Source: Chrysemys picta bellii (Eukaryota; Chordata; Testudines; Emydidae). From it: a stretch of 64,000 nucleotides of DNA. The translations under genes and the position numbers were made by a program. Shown here in pieces: positions 1 through 11,767 of the stretch (position 1 is its first letter; each line of letters begins with the position of its first letter). The stretch covers positions 27,001 to 91,000 of the forward strand of contig NW_027052948.1 of assembly GCF_011386835.1 (NCBI RefSeq), written 5' to 3'. Under the pieces are notes generated by a model. That model searched no databases. It was not told the DNA's origin and worked only from the letters and a program-made list of their open reading frames with translations.

Positions 1-250
1 TCTCCTGGAATTGACACCTCCTCATCTATTATTGGGAGTGGACTACATCCACCCTGATTTTTGAATTGGCCCTGTCAACACTGGTTCTCCACTTGTGAAG
101 TAACTCCCTGCTCTCCATGTGTCAGTATATAATGCCTGCATCTGTAACTTTCACTCTATGCATCCGAAGAAGTGAGGTTTTTACTCACGAAAGCTTATGC
201 CCAAATAAATCTGTTAGTCTTTAAGGTGCCACCAGACTCCTTGTTGTTTT
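1..250 (+). mobile_element. PLE copy 1: upstream pseudo-LTR (partial, cut by window edge)
   Basis: This is the 3' tail of a Penelope-like element placed directly in front of a full copy, the head-to-tail pseudo-LTR arrangement known for PLEs. Positions 1-250 repeat 2945-3194 almost base for base, including the final GIY-YIG codons, the TATATAA at about 127 and the end CCTTGTTGTTTT. The 5' junction lies outside the window. The equivalent pseudo-LTRs at 34629 and 41091 start further upstream, inside the GIY-YIG coding region. Confidence 0.85.
164..202 (+). ncRNA. hammerhead-like ribozyme motif in PLE pseudo-LTR (degenerate)
   Basis: CCGAAGA (164-170) is followed by a GTGAG/CTCAC hairpin (172-176 with 184-188), then GAAA (189-192) and GCTTATGC, which can form a two-base-pair stem III. 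This is the order of a type I hammerhead core (CUGANGA, stem II, GAAA, stem III). PLEs are known to carry hammerhead ribozymes. Here the core U is C, the base expected to pair with A15.1 is C (CCC instead of CUC), and I see no convincing stem I, so self-cleavage is doubtful. Confidence 0.45.
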
Positions 251-293
251 TGTAGATACAGACTAACATGGCTACCCCCTGATACTTGACACC

Positions 294-3001
294 ATGCAAG
301 GCACTAAATTTAGCCGTATGGAGTGGAAATCCATCAACCCCAACAAAAAACTTGCACAGATACAGACAGACATCATCTTCCTCTCCAAATGCAAACAGAT
401 GGACATCATACCAAAAGGACTGAAGGTAAAAAATCCATTGCAATCAACATACTACACTGAGTATGGTGAGAGATTGTGCCACACACTCTCTCAAAGAAAC
501 TGAGGAACCACCTGATCAGCATCCTGTACAGCAGACAGGAGAAGATCAAGAATGAGCTCTCAGAACTGGAGACTCTCATACAATACCAGCCTTCTACACA
601 AACTTCCACGTGGCTGGACTTTACAAAAATGAGACAAGCCATTTACAATGCACACTTCACTTCTCTACAGAGGAAAAAGGACTGTAAGTTATCTAAACTA
701 ATACCTGCCACTAGGGGCTATAACAATGGTACCCTCAACTCATCTAACAACATTGTCAATCTTTCCAACCACACGCTTAGCCCAGCAGAAGAGTCTGTCC
801 TATCTCGGGGACTCTCTTTCTGTCCCACCGTCCCCACGAACATGATACAGTTCTGCGGTGATCTGGAAGCCTACTTTCCTCGTCTCCGACTCAAGGAATA
901 TTTTCAACGCACCACTGAACAGTGCACTGACCCACAGGAACCCTCCTACCAACACTACAAAAAGAAGAATTCTGCGTGGACTCCTCCTGACGGTCGAAAT
1001 GACAGACTGGACCTCTACATAGAGTGTTTCCGCAGACGTGCACAGGCTGAAATTGTGGACAAACAACATCACTTGTCCCATAACCTCAGCCGTACAGAAC
1101 GCAATGCCATCCACAGCCTCAGAAACAACTCTGACATTATCATCAAAGGGGCTGACAAAGGAGGTGCTGTAGTCATAATGAACAGGTCAGATTATGAACA
1201 GGAGGCTGCCAGGCAACTCTCCAAGACCACATTCTACAGGCCACTATCCTCTGATCCCACTGAGGAATACCAAAAGAAACTACACCATCTGCTCAAGAAA
1301 CTCCCAGCTACAGTACGGGAACAAATCTACATGGACACACCCCCAGAACCCCGACCAGGGGTATTCTATCTGCTACCCAAGATCCATAAACCCGGAAACC
1401 CTGGACGCCCCATCATCTCAGGCATTGGCACTCTGACGGCAGGATTATCTGGCTATTTGGCCTCTCTCCTCAGGCCCTATGCTACCAGCACTCCCAGCTA
1501 TCTTCGAGACACCACCAACTTCCTGAGGAAACTACAATGCATTGATGTTCTTCCTGGAAACACCATCCTGGCCACCATGCATGTAGAAGCACTTTATACC
1601 AATATTCTACATGAGGATGGACTACAAGCTGTCAGGAACAGTATCCCTGATGAGGCCACAGCAAGCCTGGTGGCTGAGCTTTGTGACTTTGTCCTCACCC
1701 ACAACCACTTCAGATTTGGGGACAACTTATACCTTCAAGTCAGTGGCACTGCTATGGGTACTCGCATGGCCCCACAGTATGCCAACATTTTTATGGCTGA
1801 CTTAGAACAACGCTTCCTCAGCTCTCGTCCCCTAGTGCCCCTCCTCTACTTGCGCTACATTGACGACATCTTCATCATATGGACCCACGGAAAGGAGGCC
1901 CTTGAAGAATTCCACCTGGACTTCAACAATTTCCACCCCACCATCAACCTCAGCCTGGACCAGTCCACACAAGAGATCCACTTCCTGGACACTACAGTAC
2001 AAATAAGTGATGGTCACATAAACACCACCCTATACCGGAAACCTACTGACCGCTATACGTACCTACATGCCTCCGGCTTCCATCCAAGACACATCACACG
2101 ATCCATTGTCTACAGCCAAGCCCTAAGATACAACCGAATTTGCTCCAACCCCTCAGACAGAGACAAACACCTACAAGATCTTTATCAAGCATTCGTAAAA
2201 CTACAATACCCACCTGGGGAAGTGAGGAAACAGATTGACAGAGCAAGACGGGTACCCAGAAATCACCTACTACAGGACAGGCCCAACAAGGACAATAACA
2301 GAACACCACTGGCCATCACATACAGCCCCCAGCTAAAACCTCTCCAGCGCATTATCCACGATCTACAACCTATCCTGGAAAATGATCCCTCACTCTCACA
2401 GACCTTGGGAGGCAGGCCAGTCCTCGCTTACAGACAACCCCCCAACCTGAAGCAAATACTCACCAGCAACTACACACCACACCACAGAAACACCAACCCA
2501 GGAACCTATCCCCGTAGCAAACCTCGTTGCCTACTCTGTCCCCATATCTACTCTGGCAACAGCATCAGAGGACCCAACCACATCAGCCACACCATCAGGG
2601 ACTCATTCACCTGCACATCCACTAATGTCATATATGCCATCATGTGCCAGCAATGCCCCTCTCCCATGTACATTGGCCAAACCGGACAGTCCCCCCGCAA
2701 AAGAATAAATGGACACAAATCGGACATCAGGAGTGGTAACATACATAAGCCAGTAAGTGAACACTTCAATCTCCCTGGTCATTCTATTACAGATTTAAAA
2801 GTCACTATCATTGAACAAAAAAACTTCAGAAACAGACTTCAAAGAGAAACAGCAGAACTAAAATTCATTTGCAAATTCAACACCATTAATCTGGGCTTGA
2901 ATAGGGACTGGGAGTGGCTGGCTCACTACAGAAGCAGCTTTTCCTCTCCTGGAATTGACACCTCCTCATCTATTATTTGGAGTGGACTACATCCACCCTG
3001 A
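294..3001 (+). pseudogene. PLE reverse transcriptase / GIY-YIG endonuclease, disrupted (copy 1)
   Basis: The main open frame is 476-3001 (841 codons, opened at a GTG). An ATG frame at 294-503 supplies the N-terminus, and the two are out of frame near 485 (a CACACACTCTCT stretch), so the protein is frameshifted. Numbering from 476: an ADKGGAVVI motif in the N-terminal part; YLLPKIHKPGNPGRPI; motif A with His at residue 369 (MHVEALYTNI), where PLEs normally have the first catalytic Asp; a GTAMGTRMAP motif; YIDD at 461-464; FLDT and YRKPTDR thumb motifs; a Cys pair (CLLC) before the nuclease; VIY near 718-720 and YIG at 732-734 of GIY-YIG; and RETAE at 790-794 with the likely catalytic Glu. The family copies RNA by target-primed reverse transcription. 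The His at motif A and the frameshift argue against activity. Copy 3 shares both defects. Confidence 0.88.
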
Positions 3002-3107
3002 TTTTTGAATTGGCCCTGTCAACACTGGTTCTCCACTTGTGAAGTAACTCCCTGCTCTCCATGTGTCAGTATATAATGCCTGCATCTGTAACTTTCACTC
3101 TATGCAT

Positions 3108-3146
3108 CCGAAGAAGTGAGGTTTTTACTCACGAAAGCTTATGCCC
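3108..3146 (+). ncRNA. hammerhead-like motif, PLE copy 1 3' end
   Basis: This is the second instance of the CCGAAGA - hairpin - GAAA - GCTTATGC motif, exactly one PLE unit (2,944 bp) after the one at 164. If cleaving, such a pair would release unit-length RNA. The same core deviations are present. Confidence 0.42.
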
Positions 3147-3806
3147 AAATAAATCTGTTAGTCTTTAAGGTGCCACCAGACTCCTTGTTGTTTTCCTAAT
3201 ATCCCCAGTGATTCTACGGGACAAAATTCCAGGGAGGGAAGAAAATTCTGCCACCTTAAACTACTGTTTTCCATGCCGAGAATTCAGCTGGCACCAGATG
3301 GATCAGACTGAGCAGGTTCCAAAACCTCTTGGAGGCTCTTACCTTCTAATTTTCAAGTAAAATCAGTAAAAGGAAAGGAGAAAACTCGAAAGAGGCTCCT
3401 GCTCGCACTCACATACGCCAACCCTAACACTCTCTCAGTCCTCAAAAAGAAACCTCGAGAAGCAGACTTGCTGAAGCAAAGCCACAGGGGTCTCTGAGGT
3501 TTCCCTGGTCGTAAGCCCCTGTCCTCCCTGGCTGAAGACAGCATCTCTCTCTGAGGTCACCACCTCCCTAACACCTTTGACCAGTACGCTGAGGTCCTTG
3601 AAAAAGCCTTTGTGATATCACTGCCACACCCAACCAAACCCTAAAGTGCTCATGTCCTGCTGCTGGCCTGACACTTTGAAGGTTTGAGCTACGCTCTGTG
3701 GATCACACCACAAAATTCGTCTTCATTCTAGGAAGCAAGCTAGCTAGACAGTAAAACATCAGAGGCTGCTCCCAATGCTACACTCAGTGTTTCCAAAATT
3801 AGTAGA

Positions 3807-3970
3807 CTTTATGGCCACAAGAGACCTTTAGAGCATCTAATCTAAGCCCCTGCATATCATAGACTTCCTGTATAGTACAATAGTTACTCTTTGGGCACAC
3901 ACATTCCAGAAAGGCATCTAGTCTTCATTCAATGACATCAAGAGATGGAGAATCCACCACTTTCCCTTTT
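3807..3970 (-). repeat. Fossil CR1 3' end, antisense, part of every satellite unit (representative)
   Basis: Read on the minus strand this matches the 3' end of sauropsid CR1 LINEs: GGTGGATTCTCCATC, then a TGGAATGTGTG-type stretch, then CTATACAGGAAGTC, and finally GTCTCTTGTGGCCAT. Equivalent blocks sit at the same place in the other units (for example 8511-8672, 10130-10290, 24240-24410, 58005-58085). It must have been present in the founder unit before amplification. It is much more diverged than the CR1 copies A-C. Confidence 0.75.
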
Positions 3971-4037
3971 AGTGAGGGCCAGGGGACTCCATTTCCCCTT
4001 CCACTAGCTCCCCATTTACAGTGAGCCAGAGCAGTAC

Positions 4038-4161
4038 CTGCAGCAGGGAGCGGGAGTTGCTGAAGGCCTCAGAGGAACAGCCCCTGCAGTGTCTCAGGCA
4101 CCTGGCGCAAATGCCGGATGATGCGGAGCTGGTGCATCACTTTGGCCGTGACGTCCTCCTG
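4038..4161 (-). pseudogene. Exon-like 124-bp segment of the satellite unit (representative), unidentified
   Basis: On the minus strand a pyrimidine-rich stretch ending TTCCCTTGCAG precedes an open stretch starting CAGGAGGACGTCACGG, and the segment ends CTGCAG followed by GTACTG, like an acceptor and a donor. The frame reads QEDVTAKVMHQLRIIRHL and on for about 31 codons. It then meets TGA, where removing one T would continue in frame to the donor. Several units (for example near 7139, 14742, 37033) have a 1-bp deletion, making the segment 123 bp, but keep the TGA. Other copies: 5652-5775, 8741-8864, 10362-10485, 13137-13260. The plus strand of the same stretch is also open in many units (81 codons), so the coding strand is not certain. 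I do not recognise the protein. The most economical reading is a dead exon captured when the satellite arose. Confidence 0.4.
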
Positions 4162-4273
4162 CTGCAAGGGAACGAGAACCTGTCAGAGACTCAAAGGTCC
4201 CGAGGAATCAGGGGGAATTAAGGGCACCTGGAACCAGCAGTATTTCCACCCACCACCTGCCCACCGCTGAGGG

Positions 4274-5887
4274 ATGAATTCACCTCCTGAACCCCAGAAT
4301 GGAGTCTTCTTGTCCTTTCTAGTATCCTCCAGTGCCAACCCCCCTCCTTGTAGGATTAGCTCCTGCTACCTCCCCCTCAGTGTTCTTCACAGCTGTTCCA
4401 CCTCCAAACCAAACCTCAAGTTATCAGAACCCTCTTCTGCACCCCCAACCAGGTTGGGCATCGAGGCGGCTTTAGCGGGGGGGCAGGAGGGATTCTGCCA
4501 GAAGTGAAGTGGGTTGAGGGGAGGTTGAGATCTTGCCCCAAGTCATCCCAGACACTAATGCTAAGCCACAGGATGGCAGCATCTAGTGTCAGTGGAGTCC
4601 AAGCACTATTTCAACCATACAGTTTTGGATGAACTCCCCACAAGGGGAGGTGAAGAGCACCCCCAGCAACACACACACAAACACACACACACCACTCCTG
4701 GTGGTGAAAGGGGAACAGGAGAAAGGACAAAAGAAGTAAGAGATGAAGAGAAAGGAAGGGGGGATGGAGGAAAACGTAAAACGAAAAGGACAAACCCTAA
4801 TGTCCCCAGTGATTCTACGGGACAAAATCCCAGGGAGGGAATAAAATTCTGCCATCTTCAACTACTGTTTTCCATGCCTAGAATTCAGCTGGCACCAGAT
4901 GGATCAGACTGAGCAGGTTCCAAAACCTCTTGGAGGCTCTTACCTTCTAAATAGGGACGTCTGTTTTCTAGTAAAATCCGTCAAAGGAAAGGAGAAAACT
5001 CGAAAGAGGCTCCTGCTCACACTCACATACTTCAACCCTAACACTCTCTCAGTCCTCAAAGAGAGACCAAGAGAAGGAGACTTGCTGAAGCAAAGCCACA
5101 GGGGTCTCTGAGGTTTCCCTGGCCCTGTGCTCCTGTCCTGCCAGGCTGATGTCAGCATCTCTCTCGGAGGTCACCACCGCCCTAACACCTTTGACCAATA
5201 GGCTGACGTCCTGCAAAAGGCCTTTGTGATATCACTGCCACACCCACCCGTCCCCGGAAGTGCTAATGTCCTCCTGCTGGTCTGACACTTTGAAGGTTTC
5301 AGCTACTCTCTGTGGATCACCCCACTCAATGCATCCTCATTCTAGGAAGCAAGCGGGCTAGACAGTAAAACATCAGAGGCTGCTCCCAATGCTACACTCA
5401 GTGTTTCCAAAATTAGGGGACTTTATGGCTAGAAGAGACCTTTAGAGCATCTCATCTAACCCCTTGCATACCATAGGCTTGCTGTATAGTACAATAGTTA
5501 CTTTTTGGGCACACACATTGCAGAAAGGCATCTAGTCTTCCTTCAATGACATCAAGAGATGGAGAATCCACCACTTTCCCTTTTAGTGAGTGCCAGGGGG
5601 CTTCATTTCCCCTTCCACTAGCTCGCCATTTACAGGGAGACAGAGCAGTACCTGCAGCAGGGAGCGGGAGTTGCTGAAGGCCTCAGAGGCGCAGCCCCTG
5701 CAGTGTCTCAGGCACATGGCGCAAGTGGCGAATGATGCAGAGCTGGTGCATCACTTTGGCCGTGACGTCCTCCTGCTGCAAGGGAACGAGAACCTGTCAG
5801 AGACTCAAACGCCCCGAGGAATCAGGGGGAATTAAGGGCACCTGGAACCAGCAGTATTTAAACTGACTACCTGCCCACCACTGAGGG
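4274..5887 (+). repeat. Satellite unit 1
   Basis: Complete unit of 1,614 bp with an interrupted CA tract at about 4669-4692, a purine tract at 4709-4795 and exon-like segment 5652-5775. No gene is seen beyond the unit's own fossils. Confidence 0.9.
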
Positions 5888-7373
5888 ATGAATTCACCTC
5901 CTGAACCCCAGAATGGAGTCTTCTTGTCCTTTCTAGTAACCTCCAGTGCCAACCCACCACCTTGTAGGGTGAGCTCCTGCTACCTCCCCCTCAGTACCCT
6001 TGACAGCTGTTCTACCTCCAAACCACAGCTCAAGTTATCAGAACCCTCTTCTCCACCCCAACCCAGGTTGCGCAGGGAGGCGGCCCTAGGAGGGGGGGCA
6101 GGAGGGATTCTGCCAGCAGTGAAGTGGGTTGCGGGGAAGTTGAGATCTTGCCCCAAGTTGTCCCAGACACTAATGCTAAGCCACAGGATGGCAGCATCTA
6201 GTGTCAGTGGAGTCCAAGCAATATTTGAACCCGACAGATTTGGATCAACTTCCCACAAGGGGAGGTGAAGAGCACCCCCAGCAACACACACACCACTCCT
6301 GGAGGTGGGAGGGGAACAAGAGAAAGGACAAAAGAAGTAAGAGATGAAGAGAAAGGAAGGAGGGATGGAGGAAAAGGTAAAACGAAAAGGACAAACCCTA
6401 GTGTCCCCAGTGATTCCACGGGACAAAATTCCAGGGAGGGAATAAAATTCTGCCACCTTAAACTACTGTTTTCCATGCCGAGAATTCAGCTGGCACCAGA
6501 TGGATCAGACTGAGCAGGTTCCAAAACCTCTTGGAGGCTCTTACCTTCTAATTTTCAAGTAAAATCAGTAAAAGGAAAGGAGAAAACTCGAAAGAGGCTC
6601 CTGCTCGCACTCACATACGTCAACCCTAACACTCTCTCAGTCCTCAAAAAGAAACCTCGAGAAGGAGACTTGCTGAAGCAAAGCCACAGGGTTCTCTGAG
6701 GTTTCCCTGGTCGTAAGCCCCTGTCCTCCCTGGCTGAAGACAGCATCTCTCTCTGAGGTCACCACCTCCCTAACACCTTTGACCAGTACGCTGAGGTCCT
6801 TGAAAAAGCCTTTGTGATATCACTGCCACACCCAACCAAACCCTAAAGTGCTCATGTCCTGCTGCTGGCCTGACACTTTGAAGGTTTGAGCTACGCTCTG
6901 TGGATCACACCACAAAATTCGTCTTCATTCTAGGAAGCAAGCTAGCTAGACAGTAAAACATCAGAGGCTGCTCCCAATACTACACTCAGTGTTTCCAAAA
7001 GTAGGAGACTTTCTGGTCAGAAGAGACCTTTACAGCATCTCATCTAACCCCCTCCATATCATAGGCTTCCAGTATAGTACAATAGTTACTTTTTGGGCAC
7101 ACACATTCCAGAAAGGCATCTAGTCTTCAATCAATGACCTGCAGCAGGGAGAGGGAGTTGCTAAGGCCTCAGAGGAACAGCCCCTGCAGTGTCTCAGGCA
7201 CATGGCGTAAGTGCCGGATGATGCGGAGCTGGTGCATCCCTTTGGCAGTGACGTCCTCCTCCTGCAAGGGAACGAGAACCTGTCAGAGACTCAAATGCCC
7301 CGAGGAATCAGGGGCAATTAAGGACACCTGGAACCAGCAGTATTTACACCCAGCACCTGCCCACCACTGAGGG
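5888..7373 (+). repeat. Satellite unit 2
   Basis: 1,486-bp unit with a very short CA tract (about 6283-6294). The CR1 fossil joins the exon-like segment directly at about 7138 because about 110 bp are missing. Unit 17 (35782-37267) carries the same deletion and nearly identical sequence at a constant offset of 29,894 bp, so the two are recent duplicates. Confidence 0.9.
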
Positions 7374-8976
<1,603 letters not shown>

Positions 8977-9372
8977 ATGAATTCACCTCCTGAACCCCAG
9001 AATGGAGTCGTCTTCTCCTTTCTAGTAATTTCCAGTGCCAACCCCCGTCCTTGTAGGGTGAGCTCCTGCTACCTCCCCCTCAGTGCCCTTGACAGCTGTT
9101 CCACCTCCAAACCACAGCTCAAGTTATCAGAACCCTCTTCTCCACCCCCACCCAGGTTGGGCAGGGAGGCGGCTCTAGCAGGGGGGGCAGGTGGGATTCT
9201 GGCAGCAGTGAAGTGGGTTGCGGGGAGGTTGAGATCTTGCCCCAAGTCATCCCAGACACTAATGCTAAACCACACGATGGCAGCATCTAGTGTCAGTGGA
9301 GTCCAAGCGCTATTTCAACCATACAGTTTTGGATCAACTCCCAACAAGGGGAGGTGAAGAGCACCCCCAGCA

Positions 9373-9405
<33 letters not shown>

Positions 9406-10597
9406 CCACTCCTGGTGGTGGGAGGGGAACAAGAGAAAGGACAAAAGAAGTAAGAGATAAAGAGAAAGGAAGGAGGGATGGAGGAAAAGGTAAAACGAAA
9501 AGGACAAACCCTAATGTCCCCAGTGATTCTACCAGACAAAATCACAGGGAGGGATTAAAATTCTGCCACCTTGAACTAGTGTTTTCCATGCCTAGAATTC
9601 AGCTGGCACCAGATGGATCAGACTGAGCAGGTTCCAAAACCTCTAGGAGGCTCTTACTTTCTAAACAGGGATGTCTGTTTTCTAGTAAAATCAGTAAAAG
9701 GAAAGGAGACAACTCGAAAGAGGCTCCTGCTCTCACTCAAATACGTGAATCCTAACACTCTCTCAGTCCTCAAGAGAAACCTCGAGAAGGAGACTTGCTG
9801 AAGCAAAGCCACAGGGGTCTCGGAGGTTTCCCTGGCCATGCGCCCCTGTCCTGCCTTGCTGATGGCAGCATCTCTCTCTGAGGTTACCACCTCCCTAACA
9901 CCTTTGACCAATATGCTGAGGTCCTGCAAAAGACCTTTGTGATATCACTGCCACCAATCAAACCCTTAAGTGCTAATGTCCTGCTGCTGGCCTGACACTA
10001 TGAAGGTTTGGGCTACTCTCTGTGGATCACCCCACTCAATGCGTCTTCATTCTAGGAAGCAAGTGGGCTAGACAGTAAAACATCAGAGGCTGCTCCCAAT
10101 GCTACACTCAGTGTTTCCAAAATTAGTAGACTTTATGGCCACAAGAGACCTTTAGAGCATCTAATCTAAGCCCCTGCATATCATAGGCTTCCTGTATAGT
10201 ACAATAGTTACTCTTTGGGCACACACATTCCAGAAAGGCATCTAGTCTTCATTCAATGACATCAAGAGATGGAGAATCCACCACTTTCCCTTTTAGTGAG
10301 TGCCAGGGGGTTCCATTTCCCCTTCCACTAGCTCCCCATTTACAGTGAGCCAGAGCAGTACCTGCAGCAGGGAGCGGGAGTTGCTGATGGCCTCAGAGGC
10401 ACAGCCCCTGCAGTGTCTCAGGCACCTGGCACAAGTGCCGGATGATGCGGAGCTGGTGCATCACTTTGGCCGTGACGTCCTCCTGCTGCAAGGGAACGAG
10501 AACCTGTCAGAGACTCAAATGCCCCGAGGAATCAGCGGGAATTAAGGGCACCTGGAACCAGCACTACTTCCACCCATCACCTGCCCACCACTGAGGG
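8977..10597 (+). repeat. Satellite unit 4
   Basis: 1,621-bp complete unit. The CA tract at about 9372-9400 ends in TATATA, linking it to units 3 and 18. The stretch 9500-9950 (with ATTCTACCAGACAAAATCACAGGG) matches 37850-38280 and 30300-30720 better than its neighbours, a sign of exchange between units. Confidence 0.9.
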
Positions 10598-11767
10598 ATA
10601 AATTCACCTCCTGAACCCCAGAATGGAGTCTTCTTGTCCTTTCTAGTAACCTCCAGTGCCAACCCCCCTCGTTCTAGGGTGAGCTCCTGCTTCCTCCCAC
10701 TCAGTGTTCTTGACAGCTGTTCCACCTCCAAACCAAACCTCAAGTTATCAGAACCCTCTTCTGCACCCCCAACCAGGTTGGGCATGGAGGCGGCTCTAGC
10801 GGGGGGGCAAGAGGGATTCTGCCAGAAGTGAAGTGGGTTGAGGGGAGGTTGAGATCTTGCCCCAAGTCATCCCAGACACTAATGCTAAGCCACAGGATGG
10901 CAGCATCTTGTGTCAGTGGAGTCCAAGCACTATTTCAACCCCACAGTTTTAGAGGAACTTCCCACAGGGAGAGGTGAAGAGAACCCCCAGCAATACACAC
11001 ACAGACACACACACACACCACTCCTGGTGGTGGGAGGGGAACAAGAGAAAGGACAAAAGAAGTAAGAGATGAAGAGAAAGGAAGGAGGGATGGAGGAAAA
11101 GGTAAAATGAAAAGGACAAACGCTAATATCCCTAGTGATTCTACGGGATAAAATCCCAGGGACGGAATAAAATTCTGCCACCTTGAACTATTGTTTTCCA
11201 TGCCTAGAATTCAGCTGGCACCAGATGGATCAGACTGTGGAGGTTGCAAAACCTCTTGGAGGCTCTTACCTTCTCAACAGGGAAGTCTGTTTTCATAGAA
11301 TCATAAAATCATACAATATCAGAGCTGGAAGGGACCTCAAGAGGTCATCTAGTCCAACCCCCTGCTCAGAGCAGGACCAATTCCCAGTTAAATCATCCCA
11401 GCCAGGGCTTTGTCAAGCCGGGCCTTAAAAACCTCCAAGGAAGGAGACTCCATTTTTTTCCCCATCTTATATGGAACCAATCACCAGAGACCCCAACCAT
11501 CAAAAAATCACCAAATGTGCTTTGTTGCTTCTAACTGATTTCTAGTAAAATCAGTAAAAGGAAAGGAGAAAACTCGAAAGAGGCTCCTGCTCCCACTCAC
11601 ATACGTGAACCCTAATACTCTGTCAGTCCTCAAAGAGAGACCTCGAGAAGGAGACTTGCTGAAGCAAAATCACAGGGGTCTCTGAGGTTTCCCTGGCCCT
11701 GCCCCCCTGTCCTGCTTGGCTCATGTCAGTATCTCTCTCTGAGGTCACCACCTCCCTAACACCTTTG
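10598..11767 (+). repeat. Satellite unit 5 (short, with CR1-tailed insert)
   Basis: Anchor ATAAATTCACC. The unit carries the chimeric insert at 11295-11534. It ends early: AACACCTTTGA joins AATTCACCTCCTC of the next unit at about 11767, removing the CCAAT-to-exon region (roughly 670 bp). Units 11 and 27 have the identical deletion and insert. Confidence 0.9.
11295..11534 (-). mobile_element. CR1-tailed chimeric insert, copy 1
   Basis: On the minus strand about 80 bp of unrecognised sequence is followed by a run of A and then the last ~160 bp of CR1 (GGAGTCTCCTTCCTTGGAGG to the ATTCTATGATTCTATGA-type tail). It is flanked by CTGTTTTC and CTGATTTC, an 8-bp target-site duplication with one mismatch. 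It may be a SINE with a CR1-derived tail or a template-switched, 5'-truncated CR1. I see no clear polymerase III A and B boxes in the head. Confidence 0.7.

Larger units (their letters stand above)
251..3194 (+). mobile_element. PLE copy 1: full-length unit
   Basis: This is a Penelope-like retroelement unit of 2,944 bp with one long coding region (reverse transcriptase plus GIY-YIG endonuclease), followed by a 3' UTR that repeats the pseudo-LTR. It ends at 3194. The satellite resumes at 3195 with CCTAATATCCCCA, the 3' copy of the target-site duplication seen on both sides of PLE copy 3. It is collinear without indels with 41569-44512 (constant offset 41,318), with only scattered substitutions, so the two copies separated recently or are homogenised by conversion. 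Confidence 0.9.
3195..4273 (+). repeat. Satellite unit 0 (3' part)
   Basis: This partial unit follows PLE copy 1. It starts at the 13-bp target-site copy CCTAATATCCCCA and runs through the CCAAT segment, the antisense CR1 fossil (3807-3970) and the exon-like stretch (4038-4161). No gene is seen here. Confidence 0.9.

Noticed and set aside
4274..4507. Repeated frames starting MNSPPEPQNG (77-141 codons) in nearly every unit
   Set aside because: They begin and end at different points, run into the G-rich or CA tract, change frame with small indels, and have no recognisable domain. They are by-products of young satellite copies.
4899..5111. Frame MDQTEQVPKPLGGS... of about 70 codons conserved in many units
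   Set aside because: No family recognised, no splice-like borders, frequent frameshifts between units. It could be a second fossil coding piece but the support is too weak to annotate.
5980..6476. Minus-strand frames of 60-158 codons (MAEFYSLPGIL..., MENSSLRWQN...) across the purine tract
   Set aside because: They are long because the purine tract has few stops on that strand. Their composition is biased (Phe/Ser/Pro/Leu) and they change with the CA length.
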